Assembly: GCA_024234895.1 (NCBI GenBank)
Contig: JACKNJ010000007.1
Coordinates: 1 to 64,000, forward strand
DNA from: Gammaproteobacteria bacterium
GTDB taxonomy: Bacteria > Pseudomonadota > Gammaproteobacteria > JACKNK01
Length of the DNA stretch: 64,000 nt
Reading direction: 5' to 3'
In this document: piece by piece, positions 17,357 to 25,463 of the stretch
Position numbering within the stretch: the first letter of the stretch is position 1
Layout of the letters: each line of letters begins with the position of its first letter
Made by a program: the position numbers and the translations under genes
The notes under the pieces: model-generated
Told to the model about the DNA's origin: nothing
Seen by the model: only the letters and a program-made list of their open reading frames with translations
Database searches by the model: none

Positions 17357-18049
17357 TCACCCCAAATCCAGCGACAACTGCACCCCGGCCCCGATATTGC
17401 CGCCCCGCCGCTTGAGCACGTTCACGCTCACCCCCTGCTGATCCGGCTTCAGCAGCAGACGCAGCGCCGCCGGCGACGGGTCCTGCGCGACACTCGCGGG
17501 ACGAAACAAGACCCCCCAGCTGTCGCCTTCGGCGGCGGCCAGCTGCAGACGGCGCAGGGCGCGATCATCGGCCTTGCCGACCCAGCCCAGCACCGCGCCG
17601 CAAGTACCGGAACGCAGCGCCTGCTCCAGCGACCACAACACGTCGGTCTCGGCGCGCGGATGGATCATCAACACCCGCGACAGGTCGACCCCCCGCGCGG
17701 CCAGGGCCGGCGCATACGGAACGTAAGGCGGCGCCACCCAGGCCAGCCAGCGACCGTGACGGCTCAGTTGCGCGAGGGCAGGCATCAGCAGGCTCAATTC
17801 GCCGATGCCATCGCCTTCATACAGCAATTCGGTCAGCATGCCCTGCGGCCAGCCACCGATCAGGGTCTCGTCGAGTTCCTGGAAGCCGGTGGGAAGGCCC
17901 GACATCTGCCGCGCACGCGCGGCCTCGCGACCGGCCCGCCAGATCTGCGGATGACGCAGCAGGCGATCGACACCGGCATCGTCCACCGGCATTTCACGGG
18001 CGACATGCGCCTCGCAAGGCGCAACGGACGTTTGCGGACAGGCACTCAT
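17357..18049 (-). CDS. imuA: ImuA/SulA-like protein in the lexA operon
   Basis: The 230-residue protein matches the ImuA group, RecA/SulA-fold proteins that support mutagenic translesion synthesis with ImuB and DnaE2. Recognisable parts are LPTGFQELDETLIGGWPQGMLTELLYEGDGIGELSLLMP (about 51-90; the RecA-like strand and degenerate P-loop region), APALAARGVDLSRVLMIHP and RRLQLAAAEGDSWGVLFRP. It overlaps the lexA stop by four bases (ATGA), so it should be SOS-induced with lexA. No imuB or dnaE2 follows; the next features are a terminator-like hairpin and tRNA-Leu. In pseudomonads the lexA-linked relative acts as the division inhibitor SulA, so that role is an alternative. Confidence 0.78.
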   Translation of the reverse strand: MSACPQTSVAPCEAHVAREMPVDDAGVDRLLRHPQIWRAGREAARARQMSGLPTGFQELDETLIGGWPQGMLTELLYEGDGIGELSLLMPALAQLSRHGRWLAWVAPPYVPYAPALAARGVDLSRVLMIHPRAETDVLWSLEQALRSGTCGAVLGWVGKADDRALRRLQLAAAEGDSWGVLFRPASVAQDPSPAALRLLLKPDQQGVSVNVLKRRGGNIGAGVQLSLDLG

Positions 18050-18648
18050 GACAGGCTCCCGTTGCGGATCACGCCGACACCAAGGCCTTCGATATCCAGC
18101 GATTCGTGGCGCAGATCGACCTCGATCGGCTTGAAGGCGTCGTTCTCGGGCAGCAGCAGGACCTTGTTGCCATGCTTCTGGAAACGTTTGACGGTGACCT
18201 CGTCGCCAATGCGCGCGACCACGATCTGGCCGTTACGCGCTTCCGGGGTGCGATGCACGGCGAGCAGGTCGCCATCGAGGATGCCGACGTCCTTCATGCT
18301 CATGCCCTGAACGCGCAGCAGGTAGTCGGCCTGTGGGTGGAACATCCCGGCCTCGCACTGGAAACGCGCCTCGATGTTCTGCTCGGCGAGGATCGGATAA
18401 CCGGCGGCAACCCGACCGACCAGCGGCAGACCCGGCTCTTCCGGCAGGCGGATGCCGCGCGAGGAGCCCGGCACCAGTTCGATCGCGCCCTTGCGATGCA
18501 AGGCCCGGAGGTGATCCTCGGCGGCGTTCGGGGAACGGAAGCCCAGTGCCCTGGCGATATCGACCCGCGTTGGCGGCATGCCTTCGTTGTCGATGAAGCC
18601 ACGGATGAAATCGAGAACCTGCTGCTGACGCTCGGTGAGCTTGTTCAC
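18046..18648 (-). CDS. lexA: SOS regulon repressor LexA
   Basis: Self-cleaving transcriptional repressor, 200 residues. The winged-helix N domain (1-68) recognises CTGT-N8-ACAG sites. The cleavage site is Ala82-Gly83 in RVAAGYP and the catalytic dyad is Ser117 (VQGMSMKD) and Lys154 (EVTVKRF), two residues shorter in numbering than E. coli. The start is GTG at 18648, giving the normal MNKLTERQQQVLDFI; an apparent extension upstream runs through the operator and is not LexA-like. A LexA box lies 30-45 bases before the start, giving autoregulation. It is translationally coupled to imuA. Confidence 0.96.
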   Translation of the reverse strand: MNKLTERQQQVLDFIRGFIDNEGMPPTRVDIARALGFRSPNAAEDHLRALHRKGAIELVPGSSRGIRLPEEPGLPLVGRVAAGYPILAEQNIEARFQCEAGMFHPQADYLLRVQGMSMKDVGILDGDLLAVHRTPEARNGQIVVARIGDEVTVKRFQKHGNKVLLLPENDAFKPIEVDLRHESLDIEGLGVGVIRNGSLS

Positions 18649-18677
18649 GGCGACATACCTGATCGAAAAAACAGTAT

Positions 18678-18693
18678 ATGTATTTATATACAG
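18678..18693 (-). promoter_or_regulatory. LexA (SOS) box of lexA-imuA
   Basis: CTGTATATAAATACAT on the minus strand matches CTGT-(AT)4-ACAG at all but the last base, in a strongly AT-rich island within GC-rich DNA. It overlaps the final codons and stop of the glycosyltransferase gene that ends at 18684. Confidence 0.8.
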
Positions 18694-19349
18694 GTATTTT
18701 GCAAATGTGAACCCCCAAGCCGTCGCGCCCTCAACCAGCGGCGCAGATCGCGCGGCGTATCGAGATCCGGGCGGGATGACAATTCGCCCCAGGCAACGCC
18801 TGCAAGCCGCAGCCGGGCACGGGTGATCGCCGCGACACGCGGCCCGCCCCACGGCAAACCCTGGAACACACGCGCATCGAAGCCGCGTCGCAGACCCAGC
18901 AGAACGTAACCGCCATCATCCGCCGGGCCGAGTATCGCGGTCGCCCCCGCCTGCAATCGTGAAAACGCGGAGGAAAGCTCTTGCGGACATAACCAGACGC
19001 CGTCAGCGCCAATCAGCAGCACCATGTCTGCATCGCGATGCGCATGTCGCGCCGCCCAGGCCATACGCCGCCCCAGATCGCCTTCGACCTGCGGCGCGAG
19101 GGACGCGCCGACCCGCCCCGCCAGACGGCGCAACCACGGGTGCCGGGCATCGGGCGCCGCATGGATCTCGATGGGCGCGATGCGCGCGTCCGCCAGCCTC
19201 TGGAGCACCGATGCCAGCATCAGCCGATAAAGCCGCATCGCCCGCATCGCGCCGACCGCCGAAATCAGGCGCGTCTTGACGCGCCCGATAAGCGGCGCCT
19301 TGGCGAACACCAGAATGCGTGCCTCCGGAAACCGATACGCCGCGTTCAC
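18684..19349 (-). CDS. TIGR04282-type glycosyltransferase (DUF2064)
   Basis: A 221-residue protein with the nucleotide-sugar-transferase-like opening ARILVFAKAPLIGRVKTRL (about 9-27) and the metal-binding region VLLIGADGVWLCPQELSSAF, then GPADDGGYVLLGLRR and DLDTPRDLRRW. Such proteins usually occur next to a TIGR04283 glycosyltransferase, as here. I chose GTG at 19349, whose codon overlaps the stop of the upstream gene (GTGA), over a longer frame that runs antisense-like into that gene. The substrate is unknown. Its last codons overlap the LexA box of lexA, so SOS repressor binding occurs at its 3' end. Confidence 0.8.
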   Translation of the reverse strand: MNAAYRFPEARILVFAKAPLIGRVKTRLISAVGAMRAMRLYRLMLASVLQRLADARIAPIEIHAAPDARHPWLRRLAGRVGASLAPQVEGDLGRRMAWAARHAHRDADMVLLIGADGVWLCPQELSSAFSRLQAGATAILGPADDGGYVLLGLRRGFDARVFQGLPWGGPRVAAITRARLRLAGVAWGELSSRPDLDTPRDLRRWLRARRLGGSHLQNTCI

Positions 19350-20020
19350 CGATACCACTCCGCCAGCCGCGTCGGCGACACCCCGACCGCATAAGCCCAT
19401 CGCAACCACCACATCAGCAGGATCGTGCGCACCACCCCACGCCGCCGCCAACGCCGGCTGTCGGTGACAACCGGCGCCGACAGACAACGCGGCCAGACGA
19501 TCCTCCGTAGCCGTTTGCTGACCTCGATGTCCTCCATCAGCGGCTGCTCCGGAAATCCGCCAACCGTGTCGAACAACTCGCGCGCCACGAACAGACACTG
19601 ATCCCCGGTGGCGATGCCGGTCAGACAGGAGCGTCGGCTCATCATCCAGCCGATCACACCCAGCAACGCCCCCCGCCCCGACAGGCGCACCTCGAAGCGC
19701 CCCCAGCCGTCCACGTCACGGAGCATTTCGACCGCCCGCGCGGACATCAGCGTATCCGCATGCACGAAGCACAGCAGGCGACCGCGAGCGATCGCTGCCC
19801 CCGCATTCATCTGCGTCGCGCGACCACGCGGCGAACTGATCACGAGATCGGCCAGCGGTCGCGCGATCTCGACGGATGCGTCGGCACTGCCACCATCGAC
19901 GACGATCACCTCGCCGCCCCCGTGGCGCAAGGGCGCCAAAGCGGCCAACGTGGCACCAATACCGGATGCCTCATCGAGCATCGGCACGACCACCGAGACC
20001 TGAGCGAACTCCGTTGCCAC
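19346..20020 (-). CDS. TIGR04283-type family 2 glycosyltransferase
   Basis: A 224-residue GT-A glycosyltransferase: VSVVVPMLDEASGI at the N-terminus, the nucleotide-binding EVIVVDGGSADAS, the acceptor region FVHADTLM (DXD-like HAD) and GIATGDQCLFVARELFDTVGGFPEQPLMEDIEVSKRLRR. The family is annotated in databases as arsenosugar biosynthesis-associated, but no arsenosugar genes are seen here. GTG at 20020 is preceded by GGAGG five bases upstream; TTG at 20035 is an alternative. It overlaps the next gene by four bases, so the two are probably co-translated. Confidence 0.8.
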   Translation of the reverse strand: MATEFAQVSVVVPMLDEASGIGATLAALAPLRHGGGEVIVVDGGSADASVEIARPLADLVISSPRGRATQMNAGAAIARGRLLCFVHADTLMSARAVEMLRDVDGWGRFEVRLSGRGALLGVIGWMMSRRSCLTGIATGDQCLFVARELFDTVGGFPEQPLMEDIEVSKRLRRIVWPRCLSAPVVTDSRRWRRRGVVRTILLMWWLRWAYAVGVSPTRLAEWYR

Positions 20021-20091
20021 GCACCCTCCGGACAATCGACATCAGCCTATAGTGTCACCGCTGAACCGGTGTTAGAATGCGCGCCCTCTTA

Positions 20092-20167
<76 letters not shown>

Positions 20168-20180
20168 ACGCCCAGACACG

Positions 20181-20212
20181 AAAAAGGCCACCCGCACGCG
20201 GGTGGCCTTTTT
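20181..20212. terminator. Terminator after tRNA-Ala
   Basis: AAAAAGGCCACCCGC and CGGGTGGCCTTTTT form a 13-pair stem around a short loop with T5 after it, 13 bases past the tRNA 3' end. It can act in both directions. Confidence 0.9.
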
Positions 20213-20258
20213 CGTTTTCCAACTTGCGTTCCGCAACTTGCCAATGCACCCGGCAAAC

Positions 20259-20290
20259 AAAAAGGCCGTCACTCGCGTGACGGCCTTTTT
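20259..20290. terminator. Bidirectional terminator below the 64-residue gene
   Basis: AAAAAGGCCGTCAC-TCGC-GTGACGGCCTTTTT is a perfect, symmetrical terminator about 50 bases beyond the stop of the small minus-strand gene. Confidence 0.88.
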
Positions 20291-20342
20291 GATCTTGTTC
20301 CGACCCCGACCGGAGGTCGGGAGAACCTGCGAACGATAGTTC

Positions 20343-20537
20343 TTACTTCTTGAAGTTCGCGTAGTTGTCGGTGTTGCGGTCCTCGCCATCGGAATAGCCG
20401 GCATCATAGGCTTCGGTGATGCGCTGCTCTTCACGCTTCGGGTTCTGCAGATAACCGCCGACCCAACCCTGGATGTACTCGGGATCGACTCCGGCCTTCT
20501 CCATGGTGTCAATGGCTTCGTAGTAGCTCTTATCCAT
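20343..20537 (-). CDS. Small conserved-looking protein of 64 residues, function unknown
   Basis: I do not recognise a characterised family. The protein is acidic and Tyr/Asp/Glu-rich (DKSYYEAIDTMEKAGVD at the start, YIQGWVGGYLQNPKREEQR in the middle, EAYDAGYSDGEDRN near the end), with two predicted helices and no signal peptide, membrane segment or cysteines. Support for a real gene: a good Shine-Dalgarno (AGGAGA) before ATG, a terminator just downstream, and a 280-base gene-free region upstream that could hold its promoter. The GW-GGY and AYDAGY-DG patterns suggest a conserved fold. Confidence 0.75.
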   Translation of the reverse strand: MDKSYYEAIDTMEKAGVDPEYIQGWVGGYLQNPKREEQRITEAYDAGYSDGEDRNTDNYANFKK

Positions 20538-20820
20538 GTGGGTCTCCTGCTGGAATTAGTGCTGATTCGCAGTTCGAAAAAAGAAAATTCCGAGTCGGGT
20601 CGACGCCTGCTTCACAGCAGATTCGTCCGGCTCGGGCCTGAATGTGGCGCGGGAGTATCACACGCACCTAACACATTCGCAAGCGCTAATAGAGATGGCG
20701 GATTGGCGGAACAAAAGGTTGCCGCGAGCGCACTTTCAAAGGACGTGACAAATGTCATTTCTGACACGAACCGTCGACGAAAACGCCTGCCAATACGGTG
20801 TTCCGAAGAGAACCGTGCGG

Positions 20821-21258
20821 TCAGAATTTCTCCGCCGGCGGACCGAGTTCGGCGAGGTCATCCCGCAAACGGTAAATGCCCGTCCGGTCACCCTTCAGCC
20901 AGGCGCGCCAGGCATCGCCACCGATCCGGAATGCCCTGCCGCCTTCCTCGTGACCGCGATAATCCTGCGCGTGCGCGAGCACGGTGGGGATGTCGCCCTC
21001 CTCGATCTTGAGCACGTCACGCACGTAACGCAGCAGCACGCCCAGGACCTGCGACTCGTTCATGCGCCGCTCCTCCGCGTAGGCGTCGATGGCGCCGTAC
21101 ACGAACATCAGGAAGTAGTAGTAGCGGCGCGGAATCATCATGTCCCGCTCCATCAACAGGGAGCGGGCGTTACCGATCATCGCGCCGAGGTCGTCGAGCG
21201 CCTGCGCGACGGGATCCGGCCCCGGATCGCGACCGAGCAGACGATCCCAGAACGACAT
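20821..21258 (-). CDS. Hypothetical protein translationally coupled to prfB
   Basis: A 145-residue protein without a family I recognise. It starts MSFWDRLLGRDPGPDP, is mostly helical, contains MMIPRRYYYFLMFVYGAIDAYAEERRMNESQVLGVLL split over about 47-85, and has no clear signal peptide; the Tyr/Phe-rich stretch is amphipathic rather than a plain membrane helix. The ATG at 21258 overlaps the prfB stop (TGATG), indicating coupled translation; a much longer frame extending into prfB is spurious. In many gammaproteobacteria lysS follows prfB, but not here. Confidence 0.7.
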   Translation of the reverse strand: MSFWDRLLGRDPGPDPVAQALDDLGAMIGNARSLLMERDMMIPRRYYYFLMFVYGAIDAYAEERRMNESQVLGVLLRYVRDVLKIEEGDIPTVLAHAQDYRGHEEGGRAFRIGGDAWRAWLKGDRTGIYRLRDDLAELGPPAEKF

Positions 21259-22356
21259 CAGAGGCCGCTCTTCAACGATGCGACGATGAACTGGTCCAGC
21301 GCGCCGTCGAGCACCGCCTGGGTGTTGCCGACCTCGATGTTGGTACGCAGATCCTTGATGCGCCCCGAATCGAGCACGTAGGAGCGGATCTGGCTGCCCC
21401 AGCCGATGTCGGACTTGGTGTCCTCCAGCGCCTGCGCGGCCGCGTTGCGCTTCTGCATCTCCTGCTCGTACAACTTCGCACGCAGGGCCTTCATCGCGAA
21501 GTCCTTGTTCTGGTGCTGCGAGCGCTGCGACTGGCACTGCGTGACCGTGTTGGTCGGCAGGTGGGTGATACGCACCGCGGACTCGGTACGGTTGACGTGC
21601 TGACCGCCGGCACCGGAGGCGCGGTACACATCGATGCGCAGGTCGGCCGGATTGATCTCGATCTCGATGTTGTCGTCGATCTCCGGCGACACGAACACCG
21701 CCGCGAACGAGGTGTGGCGCCGGTTGCCGGAATCGAACGGCGACTTGCGCACCAGACGGTGCACGCCGATCTCGGTGCGCAGCCAGCCGAAGGCGTATTC
21801 GCCGTCGACCTTCACGGTCGCGCTCTTGATGCCCGCGACTTCGCCGGCGGACACTTCCATCAGTTCGGTCTGGAAGCCCTTGCGCTCGGCCCAGCGCAGA
21901 TACATGCGCAGCAGCATCTCCGCCCAGTCCTGCGCCTCGGTGCCGCCGGAGCCGGCCTGGATGTCCAGATAGGCGTTGTTGGGGTCGGTCTCGCCGCTGA
22001 ACATGCGGCGGAATTCGAGTTCGGCGAGACGCTTCTCGAAGCGGTCCAGATCGGCCTGGACCGAATTGGCGGTGTCCTCGTCGCCTTCCTCGGCGGCCAT
22101 GTCGAGCAGATCACGGGCGTCGGTCAGACCTGCGGCAAGCGAATCGATGGTCTCGACCACGATCTCCAGCGCGGCACGCTCGCGGCCCAGATTCTGGGCA
22201 TTTTCCGCGTTGTTCCAGACGTCCGGCTGCTCCAGCTCGCGGACGACTTCGCTCAGGCGTTCGGCTTTGAGATCGTAGTCAAAGATACCCCCTCAGGGCG
22301 TCGACGCGCCCCGTGAGGTCGGTGATCTGGTTATAGAGCGGATTGAGTTCCAACAT
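21258..22356 (-). CDS. prfB: Peptide chain release factor 2, with programmed +1 frameshift
   Basis: RF2 terminates translation at UGA and UAA. Frame 1 starts at ATG 22356 and encodes 25 codons (MLELNPLYNQITDLTG...) to CTT at 22284-22282, directly followed by TGA at 22281-22279. The slippery context AGGGGG-TATCTTTGAC is the same as in E. coli: an internal Shine-Dalgarno three bases before CUU-UGA-C. After the +1 shift, reading resumes at GAC (22280) and continues to 21258, for a total of 365 residues, identical in length to E. coli RF2. The peptide-release motif GSGGTEAQDW region and the GGQHVNRTESAVRITHLP loop are present. Reading only the second frame would give a false start at 22160. Confidence 0.96.
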
Positions 22357-22446
22357 GATCTGGCTTCCCGACGGCATCGATACGGCTGTATGAAGAGGGG
22401 CGCGATGGTACAACACTGACGTCCACCATCGGCAGGCTCAACCCGG

Positions 22447-23184
22447 ATGACCACTCCCATTGCCATCGTGATCGTGCACGGCCTGCTCGGCTTCGGTCGC
22501 ACCCAGGCCCTGCGCACCGCGCACATCTATTTCGCCGGGCTGCGCGGCAGGTTGGGGCCCGATGTGTATTTCCCGACACTGCCCGGCAACGGCACGATCG
22601 CCGACCGCGCCCGCGCACTGGCGGATTTTCTCGCCACGCTCTCGCACGAGCAGGTCGCGATCATCGCGCACAGCATGGGCGGGCTCGATGCCCGCCATCT
22701 GATCCGGCATCTGGATCCCGACCACCGGGTGCGCGAACTGATCACCCTGTCGACGCCACACCACGGCAGCGTGATCGCAGAGGTCGCGCAACACCGCCGG
22801 TCACCGTTCTATCTCGGGGTGCGCGCGTTGACCCGACCGGCGCTCGACGATCTGCGACCCGAAGCATGCGCGCGCTTCAATCTCGACACGCCGGACCGCC
22901 CGGACACGCGTTATCGCTCCTATTCGGCGAGCCGCCCGATCGACGAGATGGCGCTCTGGCTGCGGCCTTTCGCGCGCGAGTTCGGCGATGAATCCAACGA
23001 CGGGCTGGTTTCGGTGACATCCGGACAATGGGGCGAACACGTGGCCACCCTTCATGCGGATCACTTTGAACTGGCGGGGTGGCGGATATTGCCGGTCGGG
23101 GCCTGGAGAACGCCGCGCTGGAATCACGTCGGGTTCTATCGAGGGCTGGTCGACGAGTTGCGATCGTCGCGGGATGCGGGGTAA
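22447..23184 (+). CDS. Lipase-like alpha/beta hydrolase
   Basis: A 245-residue single-domain alpha/beta hydrolase resembling bacterial triacylglycerol lipases. It begins IAIVIVHGLLGFGRTQ (oxyanion-hole HGLLG), has the nucleophile elbow AHSMGG (about 76-81), a candidate acid in ESNDGLVSV and a candidate histidine in LHADHFELAGW. TLSTPHHGS after the elbow is also typical of that lipase group. No signal peptide is evident, so it is probably cytoplasmic or needs a chaperone for export. It is divergent from prfB with 90 bases between them. Substrate unknown; a polyhydroxyalkanoate or ester hydrolase is possible. Confidence 0.82.
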   Translation: MTTPIAIVIVHGLLGFGRTQALRTAHIYFAGLRGRLGPDVYFPTLPGNGTIADRARALADFLATLSHEQVAIIAHSMGGLDARHLIRHLDPDHRVRELITLSTPHHGSVIAEVAQHRRSPFYLGVRALTRPALDDLRPEACARFNLDTPDRPDTRYRSYSASRPIDEMALWLRPFAREFGDESNDGLVSVTSGQWGEHVATLHADHFELAGWRILPVGAWRTPRWNHVGFYRGLVDELRSSRDAG

Positions 23185-23204
23185 AGCCGACGCCCTGCCG
23201 GTTT

Positions 23205-23564
23205 CTAGAGCGTGTGGGTGGGACGCTCGTTGTCGATCGCGCCGGGAATGATCGTGTCGATCTTGTTGCGCGCGGTACCGCCGTCCTTGAACTGCACGCC
23301 GATGCCGGGCGGACGGCTGCCGGTCGCGCCGACCGGGGTGATCCACACCACCTTGCCGGGCACGGCAAGTTTGTCCGGTTCGTCCAGCAAGGTGATCAGC
23401 AGAAACACCTCGTCGCCGAGCCGGTAGGGCTTGTCGCTGGGCACGAACAGACCACCTTCCCCGAGCCACGGCATGTAGGCGTTATAGAGCGTGTTCTTGT
23501 CCTTGATGTTCAGGGACAGCACGCCCTGACGGCGACCTGCTTGCGGTTTGGGGGGCATCGACAT
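23205..23564 (-). CDS. pilZ: Type IV pilus-type PilZ protein
   Basis: A 119-residue PilZ-domain protein close in layout to the P. aeruginosa PilZ needed for type IV pilus assembly: GVLSLNIKDKNTLYNAYMPW, GGLFVPSDKPYRLGDEVFLL and AVPGKVVWITPVG, ending RPPGIGVQFKDGGTARNKIDT and RPTHTL. It lacks the RxxxR motif needed to bind cyclic di-GMP, as in that PilZ subgroup. It lies 24 bases after holB, the same order (tmk-holB-pilZ) as in pseudomonads. Confidence 0.9.
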   Translation of the reverse strand: MSMPPKPQAGRRQGVLSLNIKDKNTLYNAYMPWLGEGGLFVPSDKPYRLGDEVFLLITLLDEPDKLAVPGKVVWITPVGATGSRPPGIGVQFKDGGTARNKIDTIIPGAIDNERPTHTL

Positions 23565-23588
23565 GAGCGGAATCTCGGCGGAATGACA

Positions 23589-24641
23589 TCAACGCCGGCG
23601 CGGCGCCGGCAGCCAGGAGAGCAGCAGGTCTTCGAGCAGCGCTTGCAGGCTGATTGAACGATCCAGCAGCCGGCGCGCCTCGGTGACCGCATCCAGGCGG
23701 CGATAGAGTTCCCGCAAGTCTAGGTTCTGCGCCATCGCCTGCAAGCGCGTGGCGATACCGTCGCGGGCGGCGACCGCGCCACTGCGCAGGCGGATCATGT
23801 CGACCAGCCAGGCGTTCAGGAAACCGACGTAGATGTGCGCCCCGCCCTTGTGCCATTGCTCGGCAAGCGCGACCGGCTCGACCCGACCGCGCTGCAACTG
23901 TTCGAGCTCGCTCAGGGCCTGACCGTGCAGCGTCAACAGACCGTCATCCAGCATCGCCGCCGCCGACAGGGGCGCACCGCCGGCCAGCGCCAGGGCCTGC
24001 GCGGCGTCCTCGCCGGGATGTTTTCCCTTCAGCCAGGCCAATGCCTGTGCGTTGGACGGCGCCGCTATCGACAGCGCCCGACAGCGGCTGCGCACGGTCG
24101 CCGGCAACGCCGAGGGGCGCTCGCTCAACAACAGCAGCAAGGTGCCCGCGCCCGGTTCCTCAAGCGTTTTCAGCAGGCTGTTGGCGGCGTTGGTGTTCAT
24201 CGCTTCGGCCGGTGCGATCACACCGATACGCCAGCCGCCGAACTGACTCCTGGTGACGACAAAGTCGTTCAGTTCGCGGATCTGACCGATGCTGATCAGG
24301 CGCTGCTTGCGCGGTGTGTCGGCCTTGCGATCCGGGTCGTCGACCGGAATCGCGTGCAGCACCGGCGCGTACTGGCGGACCTCGATCTCCGGTTCGACCA
24401 GCCGCGCATCCGGGTGACTGCCCGCCAGATAAAGCTTGCACTGCGCGCACTGCCCGCAGGCGTGACCGGCGGCGTCCGGGCTCTTGCACAGCAGGCCGCG
24501 CACCAGTTGCTCGGCGAGCAGCGCCTTGCCGACCCCACGCGGGCCGTGCACCAGCAGGGCGTGATGCAGACGACCTTCGCGTTGCTGGCGAAGCAGATCG
24601 TCAAGCGGCGCGCGCAGCCATTCCGGCAACGCGTCACTCAC
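23589..24641 (-). CDS. holB: DNA polymerase III delta-prime subunit
   Basis: Clamp-loader subunit of the replisome, 350 residues. AAA+ domain I has LLVHGPRGVGKALLAEQL and the zinc site CGQCAQCKLYLAGSHPD; the sensor region MNTNAANSLLKTLEEPGAGTLLLLL is typical of delta-prime. The start GTG at 24641 overlaps the tmk stop (GTGA); the frame is open further upstream through tmk but that part is not protein-like. The C-terminal oligomerisation domain runs from about 210 onward. Confidence 0.94.
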   Translation of the reverse strand: MSDALPEWLRAPLDDLLRQQREGRLHHALLVHGPRGVGKALLAEQLVRGLLCKSPDAAGHACGQCAQCKLYLAGSHPDARLVEPEIEVRQYAPVLHAIPVDDPDRKADTPRKQRLISIGQIRELNDFVVTRSQFGGWRIGVIAPAEAMNTNAANSLLKTLEEPGAGTLLLLLSERPSALPATVRSRCRALSIAAPSNAQALAWLKGKHPGEDAAQALALAGGAPLSAAAMLDDGLLTLHGQALSELEQLQRGRVEPVALAEQWHKGGAHIYVGFLNAWLVDMIRLRSGAVAARDGIATRLQAMAQNLDLRELYRRLDAVTEARRLLDRSISLQALLEDLLLSWLPAPRRR

Positions 24642-25276
24642 GGGCCGACCTCGGCGAGCAGCGCCGCGACACTTGTCTTGAGCTGGGCAAGCACGCCGTC
24701 CAGATCCTGCGAGGCATCGATGACCCGGAACCGCCCCGGTTCCGACTCCGCACGCGCCCGGTAGGTCGCGCGCGCGGCGTCGAAGAAGGCCTCGCGCTGC
24801 TTCTCGAAGCGATCCGGCTCGCTGCGTCCGGCGGCACGATCCAGCCCCTGTCGCACCGGCAGATCGAGCAGGAAGGTGTGATGCGGGCGCAGATCGCCCT
24901 GCACGAAATCTTCCAGCGTCGCGATCCGCGCCATGTCGATGCCGCGTCCGCCGCCCTGATAGGCGTAGGTCGCATCGGTGAAACGGTCGCAGAGCACCCA
25001 GCGGCCCGCCGCCAGCGCCGGGCGGATGACCCGGTGGAGGTGTTCCGCACGGGCCGCGAACATCAGCAGGAGTTCGGTGTCGTCGGCCATGCCGTCGTGC
25101 TTGTGGCCGAGCAGCAGCGCGCGCACCTCCTCGCCGAGTGGCGTACCGCCCGGCTCGCGGGTGGTCACCAGGTCGATGCCGGCGGTGCGCAACTGCGCCT
25201 CGATGGCATTCAGGACGGTGGTCTTGCCGGCCCCTTCCAGGCCTTCGACGGTGATGAATCGGGCGATCTGAGTCAT
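24638..25276 (-). CDS. tmk: Thymidylate kinase
   Basis: Phosphorylates dTMP to dTDP, 212 residues. P-loop EGLEGAGKTT (about 10-19), the DR motif in CDRFTDATYAYQGGGRG and the LID-region DRAAGRSEPDRFEKQ are present. The ATG at 25276 gives the standard MTQIARFITVEG beginning. It overlaps holB by four bases. Upstream, in place of the usual tight junction with mltG, there are 470 bases holding a repeat element. Confidence 0.95.
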   Translation of the reverse strand: MTQIARFITVEGLEGAGKTTVLNAIEAQLRTAGIDLVTTREPGGTPLGEEVRALLLGHKHDGMADDTELLLMFAARAEHLHRVIRPALAAGRWVLCDRFTDATYAYQGGGRGIDMARIATLEDFVQGDLRPHHTFLLDLPVRQGLDRAAGRSEPDRFEKQREAFFDAARATYRARAESEPGRFRVIDASQDLDGVLAQLKTSVAALLAEVGP

Positions 25277-25463
25277 TGCGCTGCGGGTTCTCGAAATCCA
25301 GTACGGAACTTGCCGCAAACAAGCAGGCAGGCAAAGGGGTTTCGAAAAATTTCCGCTTCGCTCAGCTCAGCAATAGCTTTCAACGCAGACGCGCAGGGAT
25401 TACGGAGGGCACAGCGAATTATTGCGTTAGTCGAAGATCGACGCGGTGAATGCGCCACTGAAC

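Noticed and set aside
18649..18852. N-terminal extension of LexA by 67 residues
   Set aside because: The extra sequence runs through the LexA box and the upstream gene's end and is not conserved-looking; GTG at 18648 gives the standard LexA start.
20752..21381. Plus-strand 209-residue frame antisense to prfB and the hypothetical gene
   Set aside because: The minus-strand genes have recognisable protein or a coupled start; this frame has neither domains nor a ribosome-binding site.
21258..22160. RF2 starting at 22160
   Set aside because: This would lack the N-terminal domain; the upstream 25 codons and the frameshift site complete the protein to the standard length.
23589..25334. A single 581-residue frame spanning tmk and holB
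   Set aside because: Only the last 350 residues resemble DNA polymerase III delta-prime; the first part is an out-of-frame reading of tmk, which is itself well supported.
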